Shown: positions 51,793 through 61,258, counted from the first letter of the stretch. The stretch is 64,000 bases of DNA from Pseudotabrizicola sediminis (GCF_004745575.1 NZ_RPEM01000004.1:124001-188000), one strand, 5' to 3'. Notes: generated from the letters alone by a model not told the origin. Numbers and translations: made by a program.

Positions 51793-52953
51793 TTACAGGC
51801 AGGCGTCAAACAGCGCGCGGGTGTTTTCCCGCGTCATCGCAACCGGGTTGCCGCCGCAAGACGGGTCTTCCAGCGCCATGTCGGTCAGCATGTCCAGATC
51901 CGCCGCCTTCACGCCCATGGCGGTCAGGTTGGCCGGAATGCCCAGCGTTTCGCGCAGGTCCATGATGGCGGCGCGGAAGCCAACAAACCCGCCCGCAATG
52001 CCCAGGTAGGCTGCGGCCGCAGTGATCCGGTCCTCAATCTCAGCCCGGTTGAAATCCAGCACCATCGGCATCACCACCGCATTGGTGGTACCGTGATGTG
52101 TGCCGTAAACTGCGCCCACCGGGTGTGACAGGCTGTGAATGGCACCAAGCCCCTTCTGGAATGCCACCGCGCCCATGGCCGCCGCAGACATCATATGGCT
52201 GCGCGCCATCAGGTTGGTCGGGTCTTTGTAGACCAAGGGCAGGTTCTCAAACACCAGCCGCATGCCCTCCAGCGCGATGCCTTGCGACATCGGGTGGTAG
52301 AACGGGCTGCAATAGGCCTCAAGGCAATGGGCCAGTGCGTCCATCCCAGTGCCAGCGGTAATGAATTTCGGCATCCCCACGGTCAGCGCCGGATCGCACA
52401 GGGTGACAGCGGGCATCAGTTTGGGATGGAAGATGATCTTTTTCTTGTGGGTTTCCGAGTTGGTCAGAACGCCCGCGCGCCCCACCTCGGACCCGGTGCC
52501 GGCAGTGGTGGGTACGGCAAGAATAGGGGCAATCTTTTCGCCATCGGCGCGGGTGTACCAGTCGTCGATATCTTCCAGATCCCAGACCGACAGGTCTTTG
52601 CGCTGATGTGCCATCAGCGCAATCATCTTGCCCAGATCCAGCGCCGAGCCGCCGCCAAAGCAGATCACCCCATCATGACCGCCCGCCAGATAGACGGCGA
52701 TGCCGTCGGCCATGTTGTTCTCGTTCGGGTTAGGGTCGACTTCGGAAAACACCGCGCGACCCAGACCGGCGGCGTCAAGCACCGCCAGTGCCTCTGCCGT
52801 GATCGGCAGGCTGGCCAGTGCCTTGTCGGTCACCAATAGCGGCTTCATCAAGCCGATGCTTTTTGCATGATCGGCCAGTTCGGAAATCCGGCCAACGCCG
52901 AATTTGATGGCGGTCGGATAGGACCAGTTGCGGGAAGGCACGCCGTGCGACAT
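51793..52953 (-). CDS. iron-containing alcohol dehydrogenase
   Basis: 386 residues, group III Fe-ADH. NAD-binding FGGGSALDLGKMIALMAHQ, metal ligands in GTGMDALAHCLEAYCSPFYHP and the His pair of GLGAIHSLSHPVGAVYGTHHG. It oxidises a primary or amino alcohol or reduces an aldehyde. Five bases separate it from the upstream aldehyde dehydrogenase; together they can take an alcohol to the acid. Confidence 0.91.
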   Translation of the reverse strand: MSHGVPSRNWSYPTAIKFGVGRISELADHAKSIGLMKPLLVTDKALASLPITAEALAVLDAAGLGRAVFSEVDPNPNENNMADGIAVYLAGGHDGVICFGGGSALDLGKMIALMAHQRKDLSVWDLEDIDDWYTRADGEKIAPILAVPTTAGTGSEVGRAGVLTNSETHKKKIIFHPKLMPAVTLCDPALTVGMPKFITAGTGMDALAHCLEAYCSPFYHPMSQGIALEGMRLVFENLPLVYKDPTNLMARSHMMSAAAMGAVAFQKGLGAIHSLSHPVGAVYGTHHGTTNAVVMPMVLDFNRAEIEDRITAAAAYLGIAGGFVGFRAAIMDLRETLGIPANLTAMGVKAADLDMLTDMALEDPSCGGNPVAMTRENTRALFDACL

Positions 52954-52957
52954 GAGG

Positions 52958-54340
52958 TCAAGCTTTCTTGAGGTGATAGGATTTTGGGCGGGTTACCGAA
53001 TGGAACCCCAGATAAGACAACGAGCTGCCGCGCCCGGTGTTCTTGCAGCCGGTCCAGCACAGGGCGGGGTCAAGGTAATCGGCGCGGTTCATGAACACGG
53101 TGCCGGTCTCGATCTGCGCGCCGATGGCGGCGGCGGTGTCGTAGTCTTCGGTCCAGATACTGGCGGTCAGACCGTATTGGCTGTCGTTCATCAGGGCGAT
53201 GGCTTCGGCATCGTCCTTGACCTTCATGATGCCGACGACGGGCCCAAAGGATTCCTCGGTCATCACCCGCATCGAATGATCCACATTCACCAGCACCTGC
53301 GGCGCAAGGTAGGCGCCACCATCATCGGCCGGGAAGTTTGCCGCGTCGATCAGCGGCTTGGCCCCGGCGGTAATGGCTTCGGCGATCTGGTCGCGCACCA
53401 CACGCGCAAAGCGCGCATGCGCCATCGGCCCCATCGTGCTGTCAGCCTCAAACGGGTTGCCCAGTTTCAGAGTGTTGGTCCATGCAACGGCTTTTTCCAC
53501 AAAGGCATCGTAGAGGGACTCGTGCACATAAATCCGCTCTATTCCGCAGCAGCACTGGCCTGCGTTGAACAGCGCGCCATCCATCAGCGTATCCACTGCC
53601 GCATCCAGATTGGCATCGGCCCGGACATAGCCCGGGTCCTTGCCGCCCAATTCCAGCCCCAAGGGCGTGAAGGTGCCCGCCGCCGCACGTTCCATCGCCT
53701 GCCCGCCCGCGACCGAACCGGTGAAGTTGACGAAATCAAAGGAACGCGCCTTGATCAGAGCTTCGGTCGAGGCATGATCAAGCACGATGTTCTGGAACAC
53801 GTCCTCGGGAATGCCAGCGGCGTGGAACGCCTCTGCCAGCCGTTCGCCCACGAGCAGGGTCTGGCTGGCATGCTTCAGCACCACGGTATTCCCGGCAATC
53901 AGCGCAGGAACGAGGGTGTTGATCGTGGTCAGGTAGGGATAATTCCACGGCGCGATGATGAACACCACACCCAGAGCCTCGCGCGCGAGATAACGGCGGA
54001 AGGTGTCGCCATCCTCGACCATCTTTGGCGCAAGGGTTTCCGCCGCAATTTCGGCCATATAGTCGGTGCGGGCATTCACCCCGCCGAATTCACCGCCGAA
54101 ACGGGTCGGGCGACCCATCTGCCATGCCAGTTCCTCGACGATCACGTCCTTCATTTCGTTCAACCGGATGACGCCCGCCTTGACCAGCGCGATACGTTCT
54201 TCCAGTGGCCTTGCAGCCCAGGCTTTTTGGGCCGCGCGCGCGCGGGCAACGGCGGCTTGCGCAGCGTCAGGTGAAAGCGGTGTGCGCTCGGCATAGACCC
54301 GGCCATCGACCGGGGAAATCAATTGGATGGGCTTCATCAT
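52958..54340 (-). CDS. aldehyde dehydrogenase
   Basis: 460 residues. FIIAPWNYPYLTTINTLVPALIAGNTVVLKHA substrate/cofactor region (about residues 126-157), Rossmann NFTGSVAGGQAM, general base in LELGGKDPGYV, and catalytic Cys in FNAGQCCCGIER. It is an NAD(P) semialdehyde-type dehydrogenase. GAGGA precedes the start. Works in series with the Fe-alcohol dehydrogenase, perhaps on a gamma-glutamyl-linked aldehyde. Confidence 0.92.
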   Translation of the reverse strand: MMKPIQLISPVDGRVYAERTPLSPDAAQAAVARARAAQKAWAARPLEERIALVKAGVIRLNEMKDVIVEELAWQMGRPTRFGGEFGGVNARTDYMAEIAAETLAPKMVEDGDTFRRYLAREALGVVFIIAPWNYPYLTTINTLVPALIAGNTVVLKHASQTLLVGERLAEAFHAAGIPEDVFQNIVLDHASTEALIKARSFDFVNFTGSVAGGQAMERAAAGTFTPLGLELGGKDPGYVRADANLDAAVDTLMDGALFNAGQCCCGIERIYVHESLYDAFVEKAVAWTNTLKLGNPFEADSTMGPMAHARFARVVRDQIAEAITAGAKPLIDAANFPADDGGAYLAPQVLVNVDHSMRVMTEESFGPVVGIMKVKDDAEAIALMNDSQYGLTASIWTEDYDTAAAIGAQIETGTVFMNRADYLDPALCWTGCKNTGRGSSLSYLGFHSVTRPKSYHLKKA

Positions 54341-54349
54341 CGCGTCCTC

Positions 54350-54409
54350 GTAGGGCGGGGTTCACCCCGCCTCTGTTGCAAGGGAATGGCGGGGTGAACC
54401 CCGCCCTAC
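54350..54409. repeat. palindromic REP pair between aldehyde dehydrogenase and ligase genes
   Basis: Left arm GTAGGGCGGGGTTCACCCCG (54350-54371, ending CC) and its exact reverse complement at 54388-54409 flank a 16-base spacer. Each arm is itself a palindrome (GGCGGGGT-TC-ACCCCGCC). This matches the alphaproteobacterial REP type. It can form either two small hairpins or one long cruciform. Confidence 0.8.
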
Positions 54410-54419
54410 CTCAGTGTGT

Positions 54420-55787
54420 TCAGGCCCGCTCCAGCAGGCGCTGCAATTCGAAATCTGTCACCACACGGTCCGTTTCGGCAATCTCCCACCGGGCTGCGTG
54501 GGTGTAGTGGTCCACCACGTCATCGCCAAAAGCCGCACGCAGCATGGCCGAATCCTCCAGCAGATCCGCCGCCTCACGCAGGTTGTGTGGAATCTCCCGC
54601 AGACCCTTGGTGGTATACATGTCGCCCTTCATCTCAGGCTCCAGCTCCATCTTCCCCTCAATCCCTGCCAGACCGGCGGCCAGCAGCGCGGCACAGGCGA
54701 GGTAGGGGTTCACGTCGCTGCCGGGGATGCGGCACTCGACGCGCACGGCCTTGGTATGCGCGCCGCAAACGCGGAAGCCTGCTGTGCGATTGTCCGCGCT
54801 CCACACCGCTTTGGTGGGGGCGAACATGCCGATGGTGAAACGCTTGTAGCTGTTGACATAGGGCGCAAGGAAAGCAGTAATCTCCTGCGCATGGGCCAAC
54901 TGACCGGCGACAAACTGCTTCATCGTCTCCGACATGCCATTGGCGTCATCGTGATCGTAGAACACCGGCTTGCCGTCTTTGGTCCAAAGGCTTTGGTGCA
55001 CATGGGACGATGACCCCGCCTTGCGGTGGTCATACTTGGCCATGAAGGTCACCGATTTGCCCTTGGCATGGGCAATATCCTTTACCGCCTGCTTGACGAC
55101 GATGTGGTTGTCGGCGGTATCCAGCGCGTCGGAATAGCGGTAATTCACCTCATGCTGGCCCGCGTCCGCCTCGCCCTTGGTGTTTTCCACGGGGATGCCC
55201 GCCGCATAGAGGCCATTGCGCACGTCGCGCATCATTCCCTCTTCCTTGGTGGTCTGGAAGATGTGGTAATCCTCGTTATAGCCCGAGATCGGTTTCAGCC
55301 GCGACAGACCGCCATCGCGCAAATCGTCATAGGCGTTCTCGAAGATGTAGAATTCCAGTTCGGTCGCCATCATCGGCTCGTACCCCATGGTACGGGCGCG
55401 GGCGACCTGACGTTTCAGGATGGCGCGGGGGCTGACGGTAATGTCGTGGGTGCCGGAGTGGTCCATAAGGTCAGCCAGCACCAGTGCAGTACCGGGCAAC
55501 CATGGCAGCACACGCATGGTGTCCAGATCCGGCTTCATCATGTAGTCGCCGTAGCCCTGCTCCCACCCGGCGGATTTGTAGCCGGGAACGGTTGTCATCT
55601 CCATGTCGACGGCCAGCAGGTAGTTGCAGCAATGGGTTTCCTTGTATCCACCATCAAGGAAGAATGCCGCGTGAAAGCGTTTGCCCATCAGACGCCCCTG
55701 CATGTCGACAGCGGCGACCAGAACCGTGTCAACAGTGCCTGCGTCGACCAATTCGCGCAAAGCGTCCAGCGTAAGATTGCCCGGCAT
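54420..55787 (-). CDS. glutamine-synthetase-family gamma-glutamyl-amine ligase
   Basis: 455 residues from ATG 55787 (GGGGAC upstream); an ATG at 55820 is possible. GS catalytic fold: MMATELEFYIFENAYDDLRDGG, ENTKGEADAGQHEVNYRYSDAL (metal Glu), KAGSSSHVHQSLW, NRTAGFRVCGAHTKAVRVECRIPGSDVNPYLA. It lacks the adenylylation-loop style of GlnA and is of the PuuA/IpuC/GlnA-like group that couples glutamate to amines or amino alcohols using ATP. The neighbouring alcohol and aldehyde dehydrogenases and amidohydrolase support a gamma-glutamyl route. Confidence 0.86.
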   Translation of the reverse strand: MPGNLTLDALRELVDAGTVDTVLVAAVDMQGRLMGKRFHAAFFLDGGYKETHCCNYLLAVDMEMTTVPGYKSAGWEQGYGDYMMKPDLDTMRVLPWLPGTALVLADLMDHSGTHDITVSPRAILKRQVARARTMGYEPMMATELEFYIFENAYDDLRDGGLSRLKPISGYNEDYHIFQTTKEEGMMRDVRNGLYAAGIPVENTKGEADAGQHEVNYRYSDALDTADNHIVVKQAVKDIAHAKGKSVTFMAKYDHRKAGSSSHVHQSLWTKDGKPVFYDHDDANGMSETMKQFVAGQLAHAQEITAFLAPYVNSYKRFTIGMFAPTKAVWSADNRTAGFRVCGAHTKAVRVECRIPGSDVNPYLACAALLAAGLAGIEGKMELEPEMKGDMYTTKGLREIPHNLREAADLLEDSAMLRAAFGDDVVDHYTHAARWEIAETDRVVTDFELQRLLERA

Positions 55788-55879
55788 TGTCCCATCCCCA
55801 TCGGTCAGTTTTTTGATCATATTCTTGCAAAGACGGGGGCGCAACGGCTGCGCCCCCTCCAGTTTCGCACGCGCAACAA

Positions 55880-56932
55880 TCAGCCGTAGCGATACGGACG
55901 GCCGGCCTTTTTCTGTACCTCGTTGTATTCCTTGAAGATCGCCACAACCTTGGCCTTCACCTCGGATTCGGCGGCGATTTCATCCCAGAACGTCACTGCG
56001 GCGGCTTCGACCGTGGCCCATTCCTCATCGGGAATCGTGGTCAGCTGCAGCTTGCCGCCGTTCAGGCGCAGGTCGGCCTCACCCGCCCAGTACCAGTGCT
56101 GGCGGTAATAGTGTGACTGCTCGAAACAGGTGGCCAGCATTTCCTGCAAGTGCGGCGGCAGGGCATTCCATTTGTCCATATTGGCAAAGAAGTGACCAAT
56201 CCACGCGCCCGAGATATTGTTGGTCAGGAAGTAGTTGGTCACGTTCGACCAGCCCACGGTGTAAACCTCGGTGATGCCGGACCACGCGATGCCGTCCAGC
56301 TCGCCCGTTTGTACCGCAACTTCGATGTCTTCCCATGGCAGGGTCACCGGCACAACGCCGAACTGGGTCAGAAAGCGGCCAGCGGTCGGGAAGGTGAAGA
56401 TGCGCTTGCCCTGAAGGTCGGCCAGAGAGTTGATAGGATCCTTGGTCGAGAAATGGCACGGGTCCCATGCCCCCGCCGAGATGTGCTTGACGCCGACCTT
56501 GGCGTATTCCTCTTCCCAGATGGCTTTCAACCCGTATTTGTTGAACAACGCGGGCACATCGAGGCTGTAGCGCAGCGCCATCGGGAAATAGCCGCCGAAC
56601 ACGGTCACTTCGGTGGGCGAAGCCATGGAATCGTCATCCGATTGCACGCAGTCAATGGTGCCGCGCTGCATGGCCTGAAAAAGCTCGCCAGTGGGGACAA
56701 GCTGGTCGGCGTAGAACAGCTCAATTTCCATCTGGCCGACGGCCATGCGGTTGAAGGCGTCGATGGCGGGTTTCACCACCTCTTCGCCCAAAGCGGCCCC
56801 GGCATAGGTCTGCATGCGCCATTTGATCACGTCCTGCGCGCGGGTGACGGCGGGCGTGGCAAGGGTTGCCGCCCCTGCGCCCACGGCGAGGGTGGCGGAT
56901 TTGGTCAGGAAGGAACGTCTGGATGTTGTCAT
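55880..56932 (-). CDS. TRAP transporter substrate-binding protein (DctP type)
   Basis: 350 residues from ATG 56932, with AGAGG upstream; the open frame extends to 57013. Twin-arginine signal (TSRRSFLTKSATLAVG) with cleavage near TRAQD. DctP fold: IKWRMQTYAGAALGEEV, a conserved Arg/Thr-Pro-Thr-type gate at GKRIFTFPTAGRFLTQFG, and EVYTVGWSNVTNYFLTNNI. Ligand unknown; the Tat signal and sequence style suit the monocarboxylate/keto-acid branch. Confidence 0.9.
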   Translation of the reverse strand: MTTSRRSFLTKSATLAVGAGAATLATPAVTRAQDVIKWRMQTYAGAALGEEVVKPAIDAFNRMAVGQMEIELFYADQLVPTGELFQAMQRGTIDCVQSDDDSMASPTEVTVFGGYFPMALRYSLDVPALFNKYGLKAIWEEEYAKVGVKHISAGAWDPCHFSTKDPINSLADLQGKRIFTFPTAGRFLTQFGVVPVTLPWEDIEVAVQTGELDGIAWSGITEVYTVGWSNVTNYFLTNNISGAWIGHFFANMDKWNALPPHLQEMLATCFEQSHYYRQHWYWAGEADLRLNGGKLQLTTIPDEEWATVEAAAVTFWDEIAAESEVKAKVVAIFKEYNEVQKKAGRPYRYG

Positions 56933-56962
56933 CGGTGTTACCTCTTGTTGGTGGATGGGGCG

Positions 56963-56982
56963 GGTGCGGTTAGGTCCGCACC
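56963..56982 (-). promoter_or_regulatory. stem-loop between dctM and dctP
   Basis: GGTGCGG (56963-56969), loop TTAGGT, CCGCACC (56976-56982), right after the dctM stop and before the binding-protein gene. Confidence 0.5.
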
Positions 56983-58326
56983 TCAGTTTCGATAGATCAG
57001 ATGCGGCAGCCAAAGGGCGATCTGCGGAAAGGCCATGATCAGACCAAGTGTCACGATCATCACCCCGACAAACGGCGTGACCGAGCGGTAGATGTCGCCC
57101 ATGGTGATTTCCTTTGGCGCGAAGGCCCGCATCAGGAACAGATTATACCCAAAAGGCGGCGTCAGGTAAGCAATCTGGCAGGTGATGGTATAAAGCACGC
57201 CATACCAGATCAGCACATCCTGACGCGGCAGGCCAAGGTCCAGCGTGGCCACCAGCGGCACATACAGCGGGGCCACGATGACCAACATCGCCGTGTCATC
57301 CAGAAACATTCCCATCAGCAGGAACGACAATTGCATCAGGATGAGGATGGTCCACGGCCCCATGTGCAGCCGGTCGACAAACAGCGCCTCCACCGCCTTG
57401 ACTGCGCCCAGGCCATCGAACACCGCACCAAAGGACAGGGCGGCCAGGATCACCCACATGAACATGCAGGTGATGCCAAGTGTGTTGCGGGTGGCAACCT
57501 CGAACACCTGACGCGTGAAGGTGCCCTTGATCACGGCACCGATCACGGTAGCGGCCACCCCGATCACGCTGCTTTCAACAAGACTGGTCCAGCCATAGAT
57601 GAACGGCAGCATCATCGCGCCAAAGATGATGAAGGGCAAAAGCCCCGCCCGCAGGCTGCGAAGCTTTTCGGCCAACGTGATCTGCGCGCGGTCTTCCACG
57701 CTCAGCGCAGGGCCAAGGTGCGGCTGAAAGCGGCAGCGCAGGGTGATGTACAGAATGAACATCGACGCCATCAGCAGGCCCGGCATCAGCCCCGCCAGCC
57801 ACAGTTCCGACACCGGCGCACGGGCGATCATGGCATACAGCACCAGCACCACCGAGGGCGGGATCAGAATACCAAGGCTCGACCCGGCCTGAATAACGCC
57901 GGTCACCATGCGTTTGTCATAGCCACGCTTGAGCAGTTCCGGCAGCGCAATGGTGGAACCAATCGCCATGCCCGCCACCGACAGCCCGTTCATCGCGGAT
58001 ATCAGCACCATCAGCAGGATGGTTCCCACCGCCAGCCCGCCCCGCACCCGGCCGAACCACAGATAGAACATGCGGTACAGATCATCGGCCAGCCGCGATT
58101 CCGACATCACATAGCCCATGAACACAAACATCGGCAGGCTCAGCAGCGGATACCAGCGCATCAGCTTCATGGTGGCGGAAAAGCCCATCTGCTCGCCACC
58201 CTGCCCCCACAGCGCGATGGCCGCCACCACGGCGACAAAGCCGATGATCCCGAACACCCGCTGCCCTGTCATCATCATCAGCAGCATGGTCGAAAACATC
58301 AGGGCGGCAATCATCTCATAGGGCAT
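56983..58326 (-). CDS. TRAP transporter large permease (DctM type)
   Basis: 447 residues, about 12 hydrophobic segments, family motif GMAIGSTIALPELLKRGYDKRMVTGVIQAGSSLGILIPPSVVLVLYA around residues 122-168. It imports the ligand with a sodium or proton gradient. Start overlaps the dctQ stop by one base (TGATG). Confidence 0.93.
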   Translation of the reverse strand: MPYEMIAALMFSTMLLMMMTGQRVFGIIGFVAVVAAIALWGQGGEQMGFSATMKLMRWYPLLSLPMFVFMGYVMSESRLADDLYRMFYLWFGRVRGGLAVGTILLMVLISAMNGLSVAGMAIGSTIALPELLKRGYDKRMVTGVIQAGSSLGILIPPSVVLVLYAMIARAPVSELWLAGLMPGLLMASMFILYITLRCRFQPHLGPALSVEDRAQITLAEKLRSLRAGLLPFIIFGAMMLPFIYGWTSLVESSVIGVAATVIGAVIKGTFTRQVFEVATRNTLGITCMFMWVILAALSFGAVFDGLGAVKAVEALFVDRLHMGPWTILILMQLSFLLMGMFLDDTAMLVIVAPLYVPLVATLDLGLPRQDVLIWYGVLYTITCQIAYLTPPFGYNLFLMRAFAPKEITMGDIYRSVTPFVGVMIVTLGLIMAFPQIALWLPHLIYRN

Positions 58327-58832
58327 CAGATGGTTTCCCCACGGATGGTGGCCACGTCATGGATCAGCGCGGCAAGAGCCTGCAGCAGCATAAGGGCAAA
58401 GCCGATGCACAGGATCACCTTGATCGGCCACAGATAGGGGCGCCATGCGGTCGGACTGCGTTCGTTGTACTGCAACGAATACATCGTCGAATCGACCGCG
58501 CCCCACAGCATGACGCCAAGGTAGAAGATCAGCGCCAGCACGGTGATCGCATCCCACCACGCCTGTCGCACTGGCGTTTGCTTGGCGTAAAACAGATCCA
58601 TCCGCACATGGCTACCCATCTGCATGGCGTATGGCCCGCCCAGAACGAAATAGGCCACCATCACAAACTGCGCCATTTCCAGCGTCCAAAGCGACGGCGC
58701 GCCGGATGCCTTGCTGATCGTGGACCACATCAGAATGCCCATCAGTACGAACAACAGATACATCGCCATCCGGCCCACACCGTAATTCAGCCGGTCAACC
58801 AGCCGCACAAAGGCCAGAGCGAAACGTGGCAT
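58326..58832 (-). CDS. TRAP transporter small permease (DctQ type)
   Basis: 168 residues with four hydrophobic segments and an inter-helix YAKQTPVRQAWWDAI region. Partner of the adjacent DctM. Starts three bases after the stop of the amidohydrolase-like gene. Confidence 0.9.
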   Translation of the reverse strand: MPRFALAFVRLVDRLNYGVGRMAMYLLFVLMGILMWSTISKASGAPSLWTLEMAQFVMVAYFVLGGPYAMQMGSHVRMDLFYAKQTPVRQAWWDAITVLALIFYLGVMLWGAVDSTMYSLQYNERSPTAWRPYLWPIKVILCIGFALMLLQALAALIHDVATIRGETI

Positions 58833-58835
58833 CGC

Positions 58836-59603
58836 TTAACCCTCCGCCATGGTGGCAAGTGCCTTTTGCAGCACCGGAGCCAGCTGGCTCGCCATCACCT
58901 CCACCTGCTGGGGCGTGGCAATCAGGTCATTGCGGATTTCCAGCATCGCATTGGCCAGCCCGTAAGGTGTGGCTTGCAAACGCAGGGTATGGGTCACGCC
59001 ATCGGCGGCGGAATAGGGTTCATTCAGAGCACAGGCCAGACCGGTCATCGCCTGTGCCGCCGCCACAATCGCCCACGCCAGACGGGCATCGGCATCATGG
59101 ATCACGCCAAACTCCACCGCGCGGGGCTGGCCATGGTAGACCGGGGTAAAGGAATGAACGGTGACCAGAACAGTCGCCTGCCCAAGGGCCAGCCGCCGCA
59201 CAATCTCTGCATGCAAGCCTGTGTGAAACGGCAGATAGAGCGCCTCTGCCCGGTGCAGGCGGTCCTGCGCGGTCAGGCCCTTATTTCCGGGAATGTCATG
59301 CACCTCGGACCGGGCGGCCATGGCATCGGCACGGTCCGGGCCACGGTTCAGATCATAAATCAGCCGGCTGGCGGGGGCGTGCACCAGCGCAGCATCCAGC
59401 CTCGTAGCAAGGGCCCGTGACAGATCAAGCGCGCCGGGGTCCCACGCCACATGCGCACGGGTTTGTGTGTCGGTCAGGCCGAGGCATCCCCATGGCGCGG
59501 GAAAAGCGTTGCTTGCGTGTTCGCACACCAGCAGAATGGCCCCTGCGGCATCACGGTTTTCTACACGTGCTACAAAATCTGTCTGGGTGGACTGCAGGCT
59601 CAT
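58836..59603 (-). CDS. N-formylglutamate amidohydrolase family protein
   Basis: 255 residues from ATG 59603 (frame open to 59726). Family motifs: LLVCEHASNAFPAPWGCLGL with Glu/His metal ligands, ASRLIYDLNRGPD, TVHSFTPVYHGQPR and LNEPYSAADGVTHTL. In histidine degradation these enzymes release formate from N-formylglutamate, but no hut genes are nearby. Beside a gamma-glutamyl ligase it may instead split a glutamyl amide. First gene of the minus-strand transcript. Confidence 0.85.
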   Translation of the reverse strand: MSLQSTQTDFVARVENRDAAGAILLVCEHASNAFPAPWGCLGLTDTQTRAHVAWDPGALDLSRALATRLDAALVHAPASRLIYDLNRGPDRADAMAARSEVHDIPGNKGLTAQDRLHRAEALYLPFHTGLHAEIVRRLALGQATVLVTVHSFTPVYHGQPRAVEFGVIHDADARLAWAIVAAAQAMTGLACALNEPYSAADGVTHTLRLQATPYGLANAMLEIRNDLIATPQQVEVMASQLAPVLQKALATMAEG

Positions 59604-59781
59604 CAGTGACTCGGGGCCCCTCTTGTTGCCGTCAGGGTTCCTGATCCGATACGGTTCTGTCAAGAATTTTTCTTCTGCACAATTTCTGTTACAATCATTT
59701 CGGAAACCTAGCAGAGTGATTTGCAATCAACACTGTCACCCGCGCAAAGCGGGGCACAAAACTGGTAGGAAAGGCACGGAT

Positions 59782-60651
59782 ATGGACCTTCCCCTTGGCG
59801 TCGAAGACAGGATGCGCGCGGCGCTGCCCGATCTGACGCGCGCGGAACGCCAGGTGGCAACCCATATCCTGCGCCAGTATCCGGTGGCAGCGCTTGGTTC
59901 GATCACTGCTTTGGCCAAGGCGGCAGAAGTTTCCACCCCCACCGTGGTGCGCCTGTGCCAGAAGCTGGGCTATCGCGGCTACCCCGACTACCAATCTGCC
60001 CTGCGCAGCGAGGTGGGGGCGATGCTAGAATCGCCGCTGGTCAAGCACGACCGCTGGGCCGGGGGTGCGCCCGACACCCACATCCTGAACCGCTTTGCCG
60101 ATGCGGTGGTCGCAAACCTGCAGGCCACGCTCAGCCAGATAAACCATGATGACTTTGATGCGGTGGCCAACCTGCTGGCCGACCCGTCGCGCCGGATCTT
60201 TGCCATGGGCGGGCGCATCACGCATGCCCATGCCGATTACCTTGTCTCGCTGATGAAGGTGGTCCGGCCCGAGGTGACACTTCTGTCGGACATGTCAAAC
60301 ACCTGGCCCCCCGCCCTACTGGACATGAAGCCGGGGGATGTTCTGGTGGCCTTCGACATCCGGCGCTATGAAAACTCGGTCCTGCAACTGGTGGAACTGG
60401 CGGTGGAACAGGGGGCCGAGGTGGTGGTAATCACCGACCGCTGGGTCAGCCCCGCCGCCGCCCACGCCCGACACGCCCTGACCGCGCATATCGAGGCCCC
60501 CTCGGCATGGGATTCCACCGTGTCGATTCTGGTACTGGTCGAAACGCTGCTGGCCGGTGTGCAAAGCCGGACATGGGGCGAAACCGAAGGCCGGATGAAG
60601 CGGCTGGAAACGCTGTATGACCGGTCACGGTTCTTCCGGCGTTACCGCTGA
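59782..60651 (+). CDS. RpiR-family transcriptional regulator
   Basis: 289 residues from ATG 59782 (AGGAAAGG upstream; open frame runs back to 59467). N-terminal helix-turn-helix (LGSITALAKAAEVSTPTVVRLCQKLGYRGYPDYQSALRSEV, about residues 38-78) and a SIS sugar-phosphate-binding domain (IFAMGGRITHAHADYL to about residue 250). Divergent from the amidohydrolase/TRAP/ligase operon and therefore its probable regulator. Such regulators usually respond to phosphosugars or related metabolites. Confidence 0.9.
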   Translation: MDLPLGVEDRMRAALPDLTRAERQVATHILRQYPVAALGSITALAKAAEVSTPTVVRLCQKLGYRGYPDYQSALRSEVGAMLESPLVKHDRWAGGAPDTHILNRFADAVVANLQATLSQINHDDFDAVANLLADPSRRIFAMGGRITHAHADYLVSLMKVVRPEVTLLSDMSNTWPPALLDMKPGDVLVAFDIRRYENSVLQLVELAVEQGAEVVVITDRWVSPAAAHARHALTAHIEAPSAWDSTVSILVLVETLLAGVQSRTWGETEGRMKRLETLYDRSRFFRRYR

Positions 60652-60655
60652 TGAA

Positions 60656-60684
60656 CCCGTGGCGCGCAGACGCCACGGGCTTTT
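60656..60684 (+). terminator. rho-independent terminator of the RpiR gene
   Basis: CCCGTGGCG (60656-60664), loop CGCAGA, CGCCACGGG (60671-60679), followed by CTTTT. Begins five bases after the stop. Confidence 0.85.
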
Positions 60685-60688
60685 GGCT

Positions 60689-61186
60689 TCAGTGCCCCAT
60701 GGCGGAATGATCAGCGCCATCTGACGGATCGACGCTGAACTCCACCTCGACCCGGCCCGCATGTTCAAAGATCAGCGTGGCAGGCACCATCCGACCTTCA
60801 GTCATTGGCTCGGTCAGGCCCATGAGCATGATGTGCATGCCGCCACGCTCCAGCAGAATGGTCTCGCCTGCGGGGATGTCGATGGCATCGACATGCATCA
60901 TCCGGGCCACGCCATCGGCGCTGTGTTCGGTGGTGTGCATCTCGGAGTGGTGGACCGAGGGCACTTCGATGCCGATCAGGCGGTCCGCAGTCGTGCCCGC
61001 ATTTGCGATGCCCATATAGCCCGCCGCCGATTTGGCCGAAGGTGCCGGGGCAAGGATATTGGGATGGATGATTTCCAGATCACCGGCGGTGACGCCATGC
61101 GCCTGTGCGCCGGTTGCCAGGGCAAGCGCTGCACAAGCTGCCAGAAGCAGGGTTTTGGGGCGGGTCAGAGAGAAACGAAAATTCAT
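60689..61186 (-). CDS. PCu(A)C periplasmic copper chaperone
   Basis: 165 residues from ATG 61186. Signal peptide to about residue 29 (LATGAQAHG). The copper site follows the family pattern His-Met...Met...His-x-Met: VHHSEMHTTEHSADGVARMMHVDAIDIP and GGMHIMLMGL. A His/Met tail (DHSAMGH) may also bind copper. It delivers Cu(I) to the cytochrome oxidase CuA site. Paired with the DUF2946-like gene behind it. Confidence 0.92.
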   Translation of the reverse strand: MNFRFSLTRPKTLLLAACAALALATGAQAHGVTAGDLEIIHPNILAPAPSAKSAAGYMGIANAGTTADRLIGIEVPSVHHSEMHTTEHSADGVARMMHVDAIDIPAGETILLERGGMHIMLMGLTEPMTEGRMVPATLIFEHAGRVEVEFSVDPSDGADHSAMGH

Positions 61187-61258
61187 GATGTTTGCCTTTT
61201 GGCGTAAGCGCGGCACCTTGCCGGCTGTCAGGACTGGATGGAATTCAGACAGACAGGA

